A DNA stretch of 64,000 nt from Haberlea rhodopensis (lineage: Eukaryota; Streptophyta; Magnoliopsida; Lamiales; Gesneriaceae), in NCBI GenBank assembly GCA_907163345.1, contig CAJQUN010000055.1:1922001-1986000 (forward strand). The letters are read 5' to 3'. The notes beneath the pieces were generated by a model. That model was not told the DNA's origin. It saw nothing but the letters and a program-made list of their open reading frames with translations, and ran no database searches. A program made the position numbers and the translations under genes. Below, piece after piece: positions 1 through 10,947 of this stretch (within the stretch, counting starts at the first letter, position 1; the number at the start of each line of letters is the position of its first letter).

Positions 1-422
1 TCTATTCTTATACCTGACAAGGTACAAGTCTTAATGTCTTATAAATTATTTTATTAAATCAAATCTTTTACATGGGGAATAAAAACCTACGATTAAATTG
101 TTAATCCTTGCATCAACCATAAACCCTTTTTTAATATCCTTACAAAAGTACAATTATTTATATTTATTATAAAAAATTGTTTTATATCAGAATCAGACAC
201 TTCCGATGTTCCTTCAAGTAGAATGGGCGATGAATTAAGCAACTTAGACAATGTCTCACGATTCACTTTAGTTCTAATGCCAAAGCCGCATCAAATTAAA
301 AGCCACAAGGTTTAATGTAGCCTCAAACAATCCATTCCCCAAAAAAGTTCCACATCTGGTTAAAAACTAGATCAATGAAAATTTGTTGATGAGCGGAAAT
401 CTCTCACCGGCCACCGAGCATC
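1..422 (-). other. 3' flank of calreticulin copy 1
   Basis: AT-rich sequence downstream of the calreticulin stop codon, read on the minus strand. It probably holds the 3' UTR and poly(A) region: AATAAA-like hexamers read on the minus strand lie near 50-55. I see no other gene or repeat in it. Confidence 0.5.
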
Positions 423-3400
423 CTATAATTCGTCCTGCAATATACAACGATACACGCTCCATGAAAATCGAATGATAATGGTGACAATTCTTGTTTTTTT
501 CTATGCAAAGGATAAACATTTCTTATGTATCATACACTGTAATTGGACAAACAAATTTTGATGCATTCAATGGTGTGTGCTACAGAGATTGTGTTGTAAA
601 GAATTAAGTTTCAAACTAAGAAAACTACTAATATTCTTACATGTATATCATCATCCACATCAGCAGTAGGGTCACTGTGTTCCGTAGAATCCGGTTTGAC
701 AGCATCGTCAGCTTCGTGGGGTTCTGAGTCCGCATCAGAATCCTCAGCCTGTAAATCAAAGAGTAAAGAGATGAGGGATTCTGAATACAAAAGATTATAA
801 AGGCATCATTCAGCCTCTGTGTTTTCAAGAAAGAATATGTTGCTTACATCAGAATCAATGGCATCATTCTTCGAATCCTGAATAAAAATCCGCCGAAAAA
901 ATTTAATAAAATGGAAAATCAGAATTGGTTTTGTTCCGGGTAAAAATACACAATAAAAGGTAAAAAGTTGCGCTGGCGAAAGGACACACTATCAAATAAA
1001 AAATGAAAAGGTATTGTGTCCTTACCTCCTCTTCTTTCTTCTTTTCAGCCTCGTCAAAAGCAGTCTTTTCGGCCTGCAATATCAATATCATTCATGCATC
1101 AGTACACAGGCAACTTTTTGTTTCTCTTAAGTGGGAATGTTTTTGTATAGAGAATAGAAGAGAAAACACAAAACCAAATAAGCATACATCCTTTTGTTTG
1201 CCCCATGTTTCTTCAGCTAGCTTCTTAGCATACTCAGGGTCATCAGATACCAAGACATTGTCAAACAAGGTTCCAGATTTCACCTGTAACATTTTATTGT
1301 TACCCAATCAACACATGTAAATATAGTCAACTGCAATTAAAAGAAATACATACACTACACAAGAAAAGCAAAGATTCCTGTACCTGCCACAATTCAATGC
1401 CTACATACTTCAAATTCGGAAAAACATAGAGATCTGAGTCATCTTTGAAGTCTGCAACCACATCAAGATCGAAATTTAACAATATGAGACTTTATGCACT
1501 AGTGAAATGTACCTGGCCCAAATGCTCAAAAAATAGTAAATAACCTGGGTTATCAATCATTGGTGCCTTCCATTTGCCACTGTAGTTGGGATTCTTAATT
1601 TTCTGGAATACAGAAGCGAGTAATTAGCAGTCCATTTAATATCAAATCAAATAAGCCTGAACTGAGATCCCACACACCTTTGCATTCCATGGACCCTTGT
1701 ACTCAGGGTTGGGGATTGTTGGTGCAGTCCATTCTCCATCCTCCTCATCATCCCAATCCTCGGGCTGCAAAGCGAAGTAGTTTACACAATCATTATCTAC
1801 TAATCTCTGATACGTTTGTGTACTGAAAAAGAGAGCAGAATTTAGTCCAATTACCTTTTTGGCATCGGCATCCGGAATCTCCTTTGGAATGTCATCATAT
1901 CCCTATGGAAATAAAACATCAATATTTGCATTGTCACGAAATACAAAGAAAGGACACGAAAATTGGGACATTAATTTACCTCTGGCTTCTTGTCTTCAGG
2001 GTCAGGAATGTATTCCTTATCATCCCAATCTTCAGGCTATCATCAAAATGTAGAAAGCATAGCATGAGAATCATCTAAAGAACTATAGCATTTATGGTTG
2101 GTAAAAAATGATGTCAGCTGAAGTGAGTGAGAATCAGCATACCTTCTTGGCATCAGGGTCTTTGATTTTCTTTGGAGGGAGAAGATCCCAGTCAGAATAC
2201 AAGCTTCCAGATTGCTTCTCAACATTGTCAATAAGGATGCTGTAAGTAGCATCCGGTCGGAGGATGAAAGTATAGACATGAGTCAGTTGGTCAGTCTCGC
2301 ACGGGACGTCTTTCTTTATCAAGTGGTTAGCATCATTGTAGGTGAGAATTGCGTGGACTTTCTTGGTACTGTACCCACATATGTCTGGTCCAAACATGAT
2401 GCTGCAGTCAACCACAAAGTACAACCAATCAGTGATTATGGTATAAGATATTTGCTAAAGAAATTATCTCACTATGAAAGAGTGCAAGAGTCATAACCTG
2501 TAAGGGGTATCACCACCGAATTTCTTTTGATCAACTTCACCACTAAGCAATTTCATGTATCCACCACCGCAGTCAAGCTTCTGTTCATGCTTCACGGAGA
2601 ACTGGAAAACTAGGGTCTTATCCTTGTTGCTAAGTTCAGGAAACTCCGCAGAGATGGCATAAAACCTATAATCTTCACTGGTCTGGATACCTGCAGAAAT
2701 ATGTGACAAAAATACATTTACAAGTCACCAAGATGCATGCACAGAAAGCACACACCGCAAAAAATGAGATTACTACCTTTGTCATTAGGATCTCCATTCC
2801 ATTTTCCAGAGGTGTAATTCCACTCTCCAGCCATGGTATCATCTTTCTTCCAGTCAGATTTGACCCACCGATTCTCCCATCCATCTTAAACATTCAGCCC
2901 ACCATAATCAGAACCGCAATAATGAACATAGAAAGTGGTTGCTTCATTTCATAAATACATAACAATCTTTTGTCCCATTCTTATTTCAGCAAAATAAAAA
3001 AAATCTGTTATCATATATAAGGGAACTGGATAATGGACTGATGCTTGTTATTTGGAGTAGGATAGCTCCAAGTTCTCAAGTACTCAACAATCTTGTGTAA
3101 ATGATTAGAAGACAAGGTCCGTTTACACGTGGATAAATAAAGGATTCATTGACAAGTTGGATCTAAATGCGGAAGAAAGAACTTCCGTTGTGTAATCGAT
3201 CATCCACTCCAATTTCCTTCAAGTACAATAACTACATCCAATACAAACTAGCAGCAGGATTGTCAATGAAACAAGTAAATTTATTTTCACTTAACCAACC
3301 TAATTCACATCTAATGTTCTCCGAGCAAGCAGTGTATATTGACAGCGTACCAATTAAAATAGCACTAAACGTAATTAAGAGGCCCACAAGTCAACAACAT

Positions 3401-3908
3401 CAATTACAATTATTAACTGCATCAGAAACAAACATCTTGTGTATATTTCTAAGCTTGTTTAAACTGATTAGACAAAACCTCAAATTACAACACCCCAATA
3501 CCCCCACTATACCGACCATTTTAGGGGTAATGCTTCATTCAGGGCGCAGCCCCTTGGTAAAATTCAATTATTTCATATCATAGCTTAATCAATGTATTTA
3601 GCATTTTCAAAACAAGACGGGTAATCCAAGAAGTAAATCAACACAATATGCAAAAACAACCATAGATCTACTCCAATTCATACAATGAAATTCACAATGT
3701 ACATAAAACCGAGTTCTTGCGTCAAAATAATAAGATCGAAGCAACAAATGTAAACCAAATCAAATCAATTATACAGGAAACAAATACCATCGAAACGCTC
3801 TTCGAAGAATACTTTAGCATAAGAACTGGCGATGACAAGAGAGAAAACAATTGCTATAGAGAGAAAATTAGGGTTCATGATCTGAACTCTTCTTTGTGTA
3901 ATCACCAT
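423..3908 (-). CDS. CRT: Calreticulin, copy 1 (14 exons)
   Basis: ER-lumen Ca2+-binding lectin chaperone of the calnexin/calreticulin cycle. Exons read 3908-3788, 2884-2777, 2690-2498, 2401-2143, 2036-1980, 1902-1855, 1764-1678, 1602-1545, 1451-1384, 1283-1188, 1073-1026, 877-848, 748-641 and 434-423, all with GT..AG introns and an unbroken frame, giving 430 residues, normal for plant CRT1/2. Visible parts: a hydrophobic signal peptide ending near residue 30, the lectin domain with both family signatures (KHEQKLDCGGGYMKLL and IMFGPDICG), a Pro-rich P-domain with three KKPE(D/G)(W/Y)DD-type repeats, then an acidic C-domain. The HDEL retrieval signal is split by the last intron (H | DEL). The start at 3908 aligns with copy 2; an internal ATG at 3878 would also leave a good signal peptide. 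The acidic tail argues against the CRT3 type. Exon borders were placed by eye. Confidence 0.95.
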
Positions 3909-3947
3909 GTCTTCTTGTTGAGAGCTATTGCGAAATGCAGGCTGGCG

Positions 3948-3955
3948 TTTATATA
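3948..3955 (-). promoter_or_regulatory. TATA box of calreticulin copy 1
   Basis: On the minus strand the sequence reads CTATATAAA about 40 bp before the ATG at 3908. A normal TATA-to-start distance would leave only a very short 5' UTR for the 3908 start, or about 45 nt for the alternative ATG at 3878. Confidence 0.55.
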
Positions 3956-4018
3956 GGTGGGATCGTAGCATTAGCGAATGAGATATTGACACGTCATACT
4001 TCGCTGTCATTTAGGACA

Positions 4019-4037
4019 CGTGGCGAATAGTTATTGG
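4019..4037 (-). promoter_or_regulatory. ER stress response element (ERSE), copy 1
   Basis: The plus strand reads CGTGG-N9-ATTGG, which is CCAAT-N9-CCACG on the gene strand, an exact match to the ERSE consensus bound by NF-Y with bZIP factors in the unfolded-protein response. The CCACG half overlaps a CACGTG G-box. A second ACGTGTCA motif lies closer to the gene, near 3990. The same ERSE with the same spacing lies before copy 2. Confidence 0.8.
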
Positions 4038-4064
4038 GATTTACACGAAATGGTGGGTTTATTG

Positions 4065-4143
4065 GGTTTTTTTTACAAATAATTTAATTTTTTTTTTCAA
4101 GAATACGTCGAAATGTAAGACTTTGCAAATATAACTTAAACCG
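4065..4143 (+). repeat. Left terminal inverted repeat of the MULE
   Basis: Begins GGTTTTTTTT and runs to the CCGG at 4141-4144. The stretch from 4080 to 4142 is matched on the opposite strand by 10868-10933, with differences mainly in the T-run. Confidence 0.85.
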
Positions 4144-4152
4144 GTACTAGAA

Positions 4153-4184
4153 GAAGCGGCTACTCAACGTTGAGTAGCCGCTTC
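4153..4184. repeat. 32-bp perfect palindrome inside the left MULE end
   Basis: A gap-free palindrome centred between 4168 and 4169, built from two GCGGCTACTC arms meeting at CAACGTTG. A further GCGGCTACTC copy follows near 4192-4201. The same arm is repeated many times in the right end of the element. Confidence 0.9.
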
Positions 4185-4201
4185 CTCGGTAGGCGGCTAC
4201 T

Positions 4202-4827
4202 CCATATTATTCGATATGTGTGGCTATTATCCATACAAACCATTTAATTGATACCTACTCATACCAATCCAAACCACCTTACTCCATTTAATTGATACCT
4301 ACTTCATACCAATCCCAATTCAACTACATTATTTAATTGATATCTACTCCATTAATTGATACCAATGAAATCCATCTATAAATTCATATCCATTCTCAAA
4401 ATATTCTATACCTTAAAACCTTTTCTTTCTTCTTTTCTGCAATTCAACCTTTTCTTTTCTGCAATTCAACCTTTCGTTTCTCTCTTCAATAATCCCTTAG
4501 TCTCAGAGCTTTTGTTTCTCTCGTGAATAATCCATTAGTCTCTATTCATCCACCTACATTAAATGTGAGTTAATTATTAAAAATCTTATATATTATTCAT
4601 ATTATTTTTATTATTTTTCTGTCTTTAAAAAGCTCATTATTAAAAATCTTTTATATGATTTCTCTCATCAAAACGTTCATTAATTTTTTTAAACATGTAC
4701 GTATAATAAATTGTTATTAATATTTTAAATGGTTGTTCATTATTATTTTAAAACATGTACGTATAATAAATTTTTATTAATATTTTAAATGGTTGATATA
4801 TGTGTTATTTTTTTTATTATTTTTAGG
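4202..4827 (+). other. MULE subterminal and 5' leader region
   Basis: AT-rich DNA with repeated ATTTAATTGATACCTACT-type units at 4240-4345 and pyrimidine-rich stretches at 4425-4535. A donor-like GTGAGT near 4565 and an acceptor TTTTTAG just before the ATG at 4828 suggest a 5'-UTR intron for the following gene. No coding sequence is seen here. Confidence 0.45.
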
Positions 4828-7052
4828 ATGGCGTTAAATCGAGGTCCCGAAGATTCAACTGTATTATATCTACAATCTACGCATATCTCGAGTGCTGTTT
4901 GTTCCGAGAATATTGATAGTAATTTAAAAGTGAAGCGTACAGATAACCTTATCTGGGGGTTGTATAATGAGAAAGTGATACACGATCGTGTTTGGAGGCA
5001 TATCATTGATATGGGATTTTACACTGTTTTACAATCTGGCTATTGTATGTACGATAATCATTTGATTACCGCTCTTGTTGAACGATGGCGGCCTGAGACC
5101 CATACATTTCATTTTAGATTTGGTGAGGCTACCACCATTACTTTACAAGATATTTCAATAATTTGGGGTCTGAAAGTTGATGGTGAACCAGTAACTTGGG
5201 TAGATGATTCACGACGTGTGAAAGAATGGCAAGAAACATGTATTGAGTTACTGGGATTTGAGCCTGCCGAAGCAAAATTTAAAGGCGGTCACCTAAGAAT
5301 GACCGCTCTAGACGATCACTGCCGAGCTAATCCTATCTCTGATATGAGCTCAGAGATGGATGTAATAAAGTACACTCGGTGTATAGTTTTGATGATTATA
5401 TGTGGAATTTTGCTTCCAGATTATAATAGTAGCGCTGTAAAACTCATGTATTTGCAGCTACTTGAAGATTTGGGAGAGGTAAACACATATATGGGGCAGT
5501 GCGGTATTGGCTTACTTATACCGTGAAATGTGCAATGCATCAACCATAGGAAAATGCACTATCACTGGCCCTTTGTATATTTTGCAGGTATATGTAATAT
5601 TTTTCTCTCACTAATAATATCTTATCCGTTTATTATTTTAAAATATTTTTTATGTTTATTGGCAGATTTGGGCATGGAATAGGATAAAATGTTTGAACCC
5701 TGACCGACAGTTAAAAACTTTGGTTGTCCCTGATAATGTTCATGTTGCTCCCTACGGTGCACGGTAATAATTAATTATTGTATACTAATATTAAATGATA
5801 AAACATTACAATATTTAACATTTTTGATAATAGGTGGAACACTTTGTTTCGTCACACCCATATAGCAACACATTCGGTCAGAATTATACGACATTCTCTA
5901 GATCAAATGAGTAATGACGAGGTAAACTTAAATTATGTAATTGATTTTTGAAAATTTATGACGATTTCAATATATTGATTTACCCATTTTTTTAATTTTA
6001 ACAATGTGCAGTTTAACTGGATCGTGTATAACACAGAGGCCGCTGATGTTAACTCCATTATTACTACCTATAATAATGATATTTGGAGAAGCGTTTGCCA
6101 TCTTATCTTCTTCCAAATAGTGGAGATTCATATTCCTAACCGGGTGATGCGACAATTCAATATATGCCAGTCAATTCCATCACCTGTACTTGACGGTAAT
6201 GAGCTACATGATGTCACCCGAACTGGTCATCGTAATATGGATTGGGCCAAATTTCACAAAATACATCTTCGGACGTGGCGTAGGAGGCTAAGAAATGTAT
6301 TCACTGGTGAACCATGTGGTAGGTCAAACTCAACAGACGATGACTACATGCAGTGGTACGAGAGAATCACTATAAGGGTTATATCGCCTCGCGTACATGG
6401 GATTGGTTTCCACCCCATTGTTGGATTTGCGCATGGCACATCATCTGGTGGTTTTTCTCCTGCTGGCCCATCTGGTGGTTTTTCTCCTGCTGGCCCGTCC
6501 AGTGGTTTTGACACTGCTGGCCCGTCCGGTGGTTTTGACACCGCTGGCCCGTCCGGTGGTTTTGATGCTTCCGGTGGTTTTGATGCTTCTGGTGGTTTTG
6601 ATGTTATTGGGGCATCCGGTGGATTTGCATCATATGCTGGCCCATCCGGTGGATTTACATCATATGCTGGTCCTTCTGGTGGATTTCCATCGTATGCTGG
6701 TCCTTCTGGTGGATTTTCAGCATATGTTGGTCCTCCTGGTGGATTTGATATTGCTGCTGGTCCATCTACTGTTTTCGATAGTGCAGGGTATTATACTCCA
6801 CAGCCCTCACAGGCTCACCCACAGGCTGAAAATTACACATCTTTAATGGGTTTCGAATACCAAAGAAATTTGGAGGAGGTGCAACCATCGAGAAACATTC
6901 CAACACCTATCCAGTTTCCGAGTTATTCTGATGAAAATATATCTCAAGTAACTAGGATTGCAACACAGCAGAATGATCCTAGTAATACTGGTCCACGTAG
7001 AGGACAACGAAATCGTAGACAACGTCATTGTGGAACCGGTGGCCAACTGTAG
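4828..7052 (+). pseudogene. Plant mobile domain (PMD/MAIN-like) protein gene of the MULE, frameshifted
   Basis: Exons 4828-5587, 5666-5763, 5834-5921 and 6012-7052 rebuild a plant mobile domain (the family once labelled aminotransferase-like). Recognisable blocks are RWRPETHTFHF, a WGL block, the reading WGSAVLAYLYREMC, WAWNRIKCLNPDR, WNTLF, then FNWIVY and the Arg/His-rich end. The last exon adds about a dozen GPSGGF-type repeats (6446-6750), a Gly/Ser/Ala-rich tail that is probably disordered. PMD proteins are known both as MULE cargo and as the host silencing factors MAIN and MAIL1; function here is inferred only. Around 5491 the frame slips: TAT is followed by A TGG GGC where the family has Tyr-x-Trp-Gly, so one base is extra or two are missing and the uncorrected reading stops at 5526. 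A 21-nt GT..AG stretch at the spot is too short to be an intron. Confidence 0.75.
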
Positions 7053-7220
7053 TTATATGATTATGTATATTACTATATTTGTCACGTTTAATATGTATAT
7101 ATAAGTAAATATATATATATATATATATAATTGTCACATATAATATATATATATATAATTTTACATCTATTTCTGTTTTAGATAACATTATATATAAAAT
7201 ATTGTCAGATATTATATATA

Positions 7221-7552
7221 CTAGCAGCCAATGCACACGCGTTGCGTGTGTAATAAAATTTTAAATTTTATATATTGTATATGTATACTAAATTTTTATA
7301 TTTGAAATATCTAATTTAAATATGATATTTTATGGGGAAGTGAAAAAACTGTTGAACATATTTTCAGAATGAAAAAAAATGATGAAAAATTGGGAACTAA
7401 GTTGGAAAGTTAATAGGTGGTCATCCGATATTATCTTTTATCTCATGATCTTGTGGCTATTACTATAGCAAATAGAGGGTATTTTTGGAATTTCACAATG
7501 ACCATACCAAGGTGGTTACTCTAAGGTGCTCACACATTATAGATAGTATAGA
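7221..7552 (-). mobile_element. Non-autonomous Helitron, 332 bp, nested in the MULE
   Basis: On the minus strand it begins TCTATACTATCTATAATG and ends in CTAG, with a CACACGC-AA-CGCGTGTG hairpin about 13 bp before the end. It is flanked by A on the 5' side and T on the 3' side, as expected for Helitron insertion into an AT dinucleotide. It carries no ORF. It lies within TA-repeat DNA between the PMD gene and the transposase, so it arrived after the MULE was assembled. Confidence 0.8.
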
Positions 7553-7630
7553 TATATATATATATATATAATTTTACATTGATTTTTATCACAAATACAA
7601 CTTTCACATACCATAAAAATATAATTAATT

Positions 7631-10211
7631 TTACCTCTCAACATTATGTAATTGTCTCTCCCTAACAACATGTCTATCCATCTCGTTTCTCAAACGATTC
7701 GTTCTATTTCTGCCGACTCTTCTTCTTTCACGTCTTACAGGATTGTGGTTCAATTCAAACGTGGGTGGATCCCAGTATCGGATGTCTGCAAGAGGACTAA
7801 ATTTTCCCATGTAGGTTGCTGAGTATTGAGACATGATATACCATGGTTGAATAAGTGTGGTAGGATCCAACGAATGATATTTGGCAGTACAAATAGCATG
7901 GGAACATGAAATTCCAAAAATCGTCCATTTACCACAGGAACACTCATTTGTTGATATTCTTACAACTTGAACATGTTGCCCCCGACCTGGTCTTCCACCG
8001 GTCGCAACCGAAGCAGTTTGATCACGTACATCATATCGGGTAACACGATGCTCAATGGATTTTCTTGACCATTGTTCATATTTTTGATATGCATAATCGG
8101 GCCATGGCTGATTGTTGTGAATCATACATTGAGTTTTGGTGACACGTTGAATAAAGTATTGAACGCACCTTTGAAGGGTCAATTGTACTATCGCGAAAAT
8201 AGGTAGTCTTCGAGCACCCTTCAACACACCATTTAAGCATTCTGACATATTAGTAGTCATTACCCCACGCCGCCAACCTCCATCGTGGGCTAAAGTCCAT
8301 TTCTCCTTTGACATTCCTGCCAAATATCTATATGCCAGAATATTTTTGTTTTTGATTGCCTCCATTGTGGCATCAAACTTACAATTCTGATGTTGTGTGC
8401 CTGCTTCCCAGCATAGATCTTTCAAATGGATATTTTTAAACTTTGAATTAAAATTGGAGCACACATGTCTTAGACAGAAACGGTGCACACCATTAGGAGG
8501 TTGAAAAAGTGGTAGATCCTCAACTGCGCGCACAATTCCCCTATGCCTATCTGAAATAAGACATACATGAGTCGTATGTTTCTTCATCAACAATCCCGAA
8601 CGCTAACAGTAATATCTGATTGTTGGCATCCAGAGTGACGGCGATCAACATTTTATGCTTATACTTGGTGTACAAATGAGTACCATCAACACTAATGATT
8701 TTGCGACAGTGTTGAAACCCATCTATGCATGGCTTGAAAGCCCAAAATACATAATTCAATGTATTCACCGCTCGATTGTTTGATCTTAAATGCCTCCAAT
8801 CCACAATTGTTCCAGTATTATACTTTGACAACGCACCCATGTATTTTGGAAGTAGACGCATGGAGCTCTCCCATGTACCGTAAACATTTTCCACCGCACG
8901 TTGCAAACTTCTCCATGCCTTCGTATACGAGATATCATAGCCATATTTATCTTTTACATTCTCCCGTACATACTTAATCTCATACGAAGGATCACATCGT
9001 ACAATCCCCAACATTGTATTTGCCACCATATTACTGTCCAAGTTGTGGTGGTCTATACCAACATTACTCGAAATACATGTATGCGGACCACCATACTTCG
9101 TTAATTTCCAAAAACCCATTTTCGGCTTCAAAGACGCTCGAAGACCCCATCTACACCTTACGGCAGGAGAAGTCTTTTTGCACCGTAATTTCCATAGAGT
9201 ACGTGTGCTATCCACAACACAATACTCACGCCTGACAACTCTAACAGAGTAATCTTTCACGGATGCAATCAAATCTTTCTTATCCTTAAAAATCATGTTC
9301 ACGGACAGCTCTCCTACCTCCGGGTTGTAATATCGAGTTCGCGATCCAGAAGGTACATCAAACGAATCAGGAACCTGCTCTTCGTTGACCGCATTAAAAA
9401 ATGGTGGCATTTCAATCGTGCTTGGCAAAAATGGTGCGTCTTGCATATGTCTCCGACCATAAGGTGGTTCGTTGGATGTTGTCTCTTCACCGGGAAATGC
9501 ATGGACATTATCATCGTCTTCATCATGCATCTCATCAGCCTCATTACCGTGTTCTCCAGAATCACTCGATGAATTATCGGGTTCACTATCACTCATGTAA
9601 ACATCTCGATGACTATCTCCGTGTACGTCATGTGTGGCTGGCCCATCAGTTGCTGCTAACATAATTGTATGCTCGTTTGGCCAATATGTAGGATTTTCTT
9701 CAGAAGAGGCGGTTATATATTGATCCCAAGGTCCACTTCCATGCTCGAAATAAGGATAATTTTGTTGCTCAACATCTCGACCGCTTGAAGTAGAAGGTTG
9801 ATCATGGACCACCATACTGCTCAATCCTTCAGTGACATATGGAAGATTTGATTCTGGCCCTTCAAGACCAAAATCATGATTAATTGCCTCTATATCGACG
9901 TACAAATGCAGCATCTGCATATTGGGACATTCCATTATAAATTGTAGAACATCATCATCTACAATATCGATTGGTATTTCATTCCAAGAAGATTTCTCCA
10001 TGAATGCATATTTGGTTGACAATTTGATATTAAACATCGTTGGGTCGATGTTTAACTTTCTATGTGCTAGTTGAATCAAATCAAATAAAATAATAGAACG
10101 AGAAATTCTAATCGGTCTGACTGGTGGAATGCTATATTCAACCGATCCGTTTCCAATAATAGTATTACCACCAAAATATAGCAGCATGGAAATCGAATCC
10201 ATTTTGAACAA
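7631..10211 (-). pseudogene. MULE (MuDR-type) transposase, broken by an internal deletion
   Basis: Two minus-strand reading frames (10211-8547 and 8593-7631) make one transposase. The first holds an N-terminal domain with an acidic linker (about residues 190-250), a MuDR-type DNA-binding region, then the MULE catalytic start ISVDGTHLYTKY (first Asp). The second resumes at CLISDRHRGI (second Asp region) and continues to a SWIM zinc finger (CSCGKWTIFGISCSHAIC) and a basic tail. At the junction near 8590 the usual Tyr-Asp-Ser-Trp block is followed directly by Val-Cys-Leu-Ile-Ser-Asp: roughly 20 codons are gone and the frame shifts. A 16-nt GT..AG stretch there is too short to be an intron. This copy should not make an active transposase unless supplied in trans. 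Confidence 0.85.
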
Positions 10212-10689
10212 ACTAAGAAATATTTTGATTCACACTTTTGATGCACCGAAAAAATTGAAGAGAAAAAAAGGAAGGAAGAGGAAATTGGTTTGAAGAATTG
10301 TGTGGCGAAAACATTTTATCTTCGTATTATTTATACATCTTTCGAATACTAATTTTTGTAAAGGTTCACGGGTGTAAAACATTTTATATATAATATGATT
10401 AATTTTTGTCGGTAAAAATATAATATAAACAAACGAAAATTGTAATAACAGAGAAGAAGGTGGGATATAAACAAAAGAAAATTGTAAGAAAAGAGAAGAA
10501 GGTGGGAAGAGACGTATAAGTTGACTGTGAAAAGAGACATACAGGAGATTGGAAGAGACCTAATGGGGTATGCGACAATCAACCAAAACACGGGCATGGT
10601 GGGTGAAGAGACATAAAGGAATGGGTGAAGAGACATAAATGGGTACGCGACAACCAACCGATACACGACCAACCAATACACGAAGCAAT
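10212..10689 (-). other. MULE 5' region upstream of the transposase
   Basis: Non-coding. It contains degenerate direct repeats of GAAGAAGGTGGGA-type and GGGTGAAGAGACATAAA-type units between about 10440 and 10640. It presumably holds the transposase promoter; I recognise no specific site. Confidence 0.45.
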
Positions 10690-10862
10690 ACACTGATGAG
10701 CAGCCGCTTCACCAGTGGGCGGCTACTCATTAGTGAGTAGCCGCTCCACGATGGGGCGGCTACTCACTAATGAGTAGCCGCTTCACCGTGAAGCGGCTAC
10801 TCAATGACGAGTAGCCGTGGAACGGTGAAGCGGTTGCTCAATTCTTAGCAGCCGTCCTCTCC
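10690..10862. repeat. Right subterminal GCGGCTACTC / GAGTAGCCGC array of the MULE
   Basis: Eight to ten copies of a 10-bp motif, alternating in orientation so that neighbours form hairpins, separated by short spacers such as CACTAATG and ACCGTGA. The motif is the arm of the left-end palindrome at 4153-4184. Such subterminal arrays often bind transposase; that role is inferred. Confidence 0.85.
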
Positions 10863-10867
10863 GATAG

Positions 10868-10947
10868 CGGTTTAAGTTATATTTGCAAAGTCTTACATTT
10901 CGACGTATTCTTGAAAAAAAAAATTAAATTATTTTAAAAAAAAAACC
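10868..10947 (-). repeat. Right terminal inverted repeat of the MULE
   Basis: Complement of 4065-4143: CGGTTTAAGTTATATTTGC through CGACGTATTCTTG to an A/T-run ending AAAACC. The outer boundary is uncertain by a few bases because of the homopolymer. Confidence 0.85.

Larger units (their letters stand above)
4065..10947. mobile_element. Mutator-like element (MULE) with PMD gene and transposase
   Basis: About 6.9 kb bounded by inverted repeats. The left one (4065-4143) and the right one (10868-10947) share a roughly 66-bp core nearly base for base, including AATACGTCGAAATGTAAGAC and its complement. Inside lie a plant-mobile-domain gene (plus strand) and a MULE transposase (minus strand), pointing toward each other, with GCGGCTACTC-type repeats just inside both ends. 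I could not find a clean 9-bp target duplication: the flanks 4056-4064 and 10948-10956 differ, so the insertion is old or an end is misplaced by a few bases. The element lies between the two calreticulin copies. Confidence 0.85.

Noticed and set aside
3167..3583. 138-codon plus-strand frame
   Set aside because: It lies inside the first intron of calreticulin copy 1 on the opposite strand and shows no family features.
5476..5500. 21-nt GT..AG stretch in the PMD gene as an intron
   Set aside because: Plant introns are rarely below about 60 nt and the joined product would lose the conserved Trp-Gly block; a frameshift is simpler.
6397..6846. 149-codon Leu/Val-rich frame over the PMD tail
   Set aside because: It is the shifted reading of a repeat whose unit length is a multiple of three, so all frames stay open; composition is artificial.
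8550..8575. TTTCAG acceptor inside the MULE transposase
   Set aside because: The only donor near it is 16 nt upstream, and splicing would not restore the missing catalytic segment.
10690..10862. Array resembling CRISPR repeats
   Set aside because: The units alternate in orientation, the spacers are 5-12 bp and irregular, and the DNA is from a plant nucleus. It is a transposon subterminal repeat.
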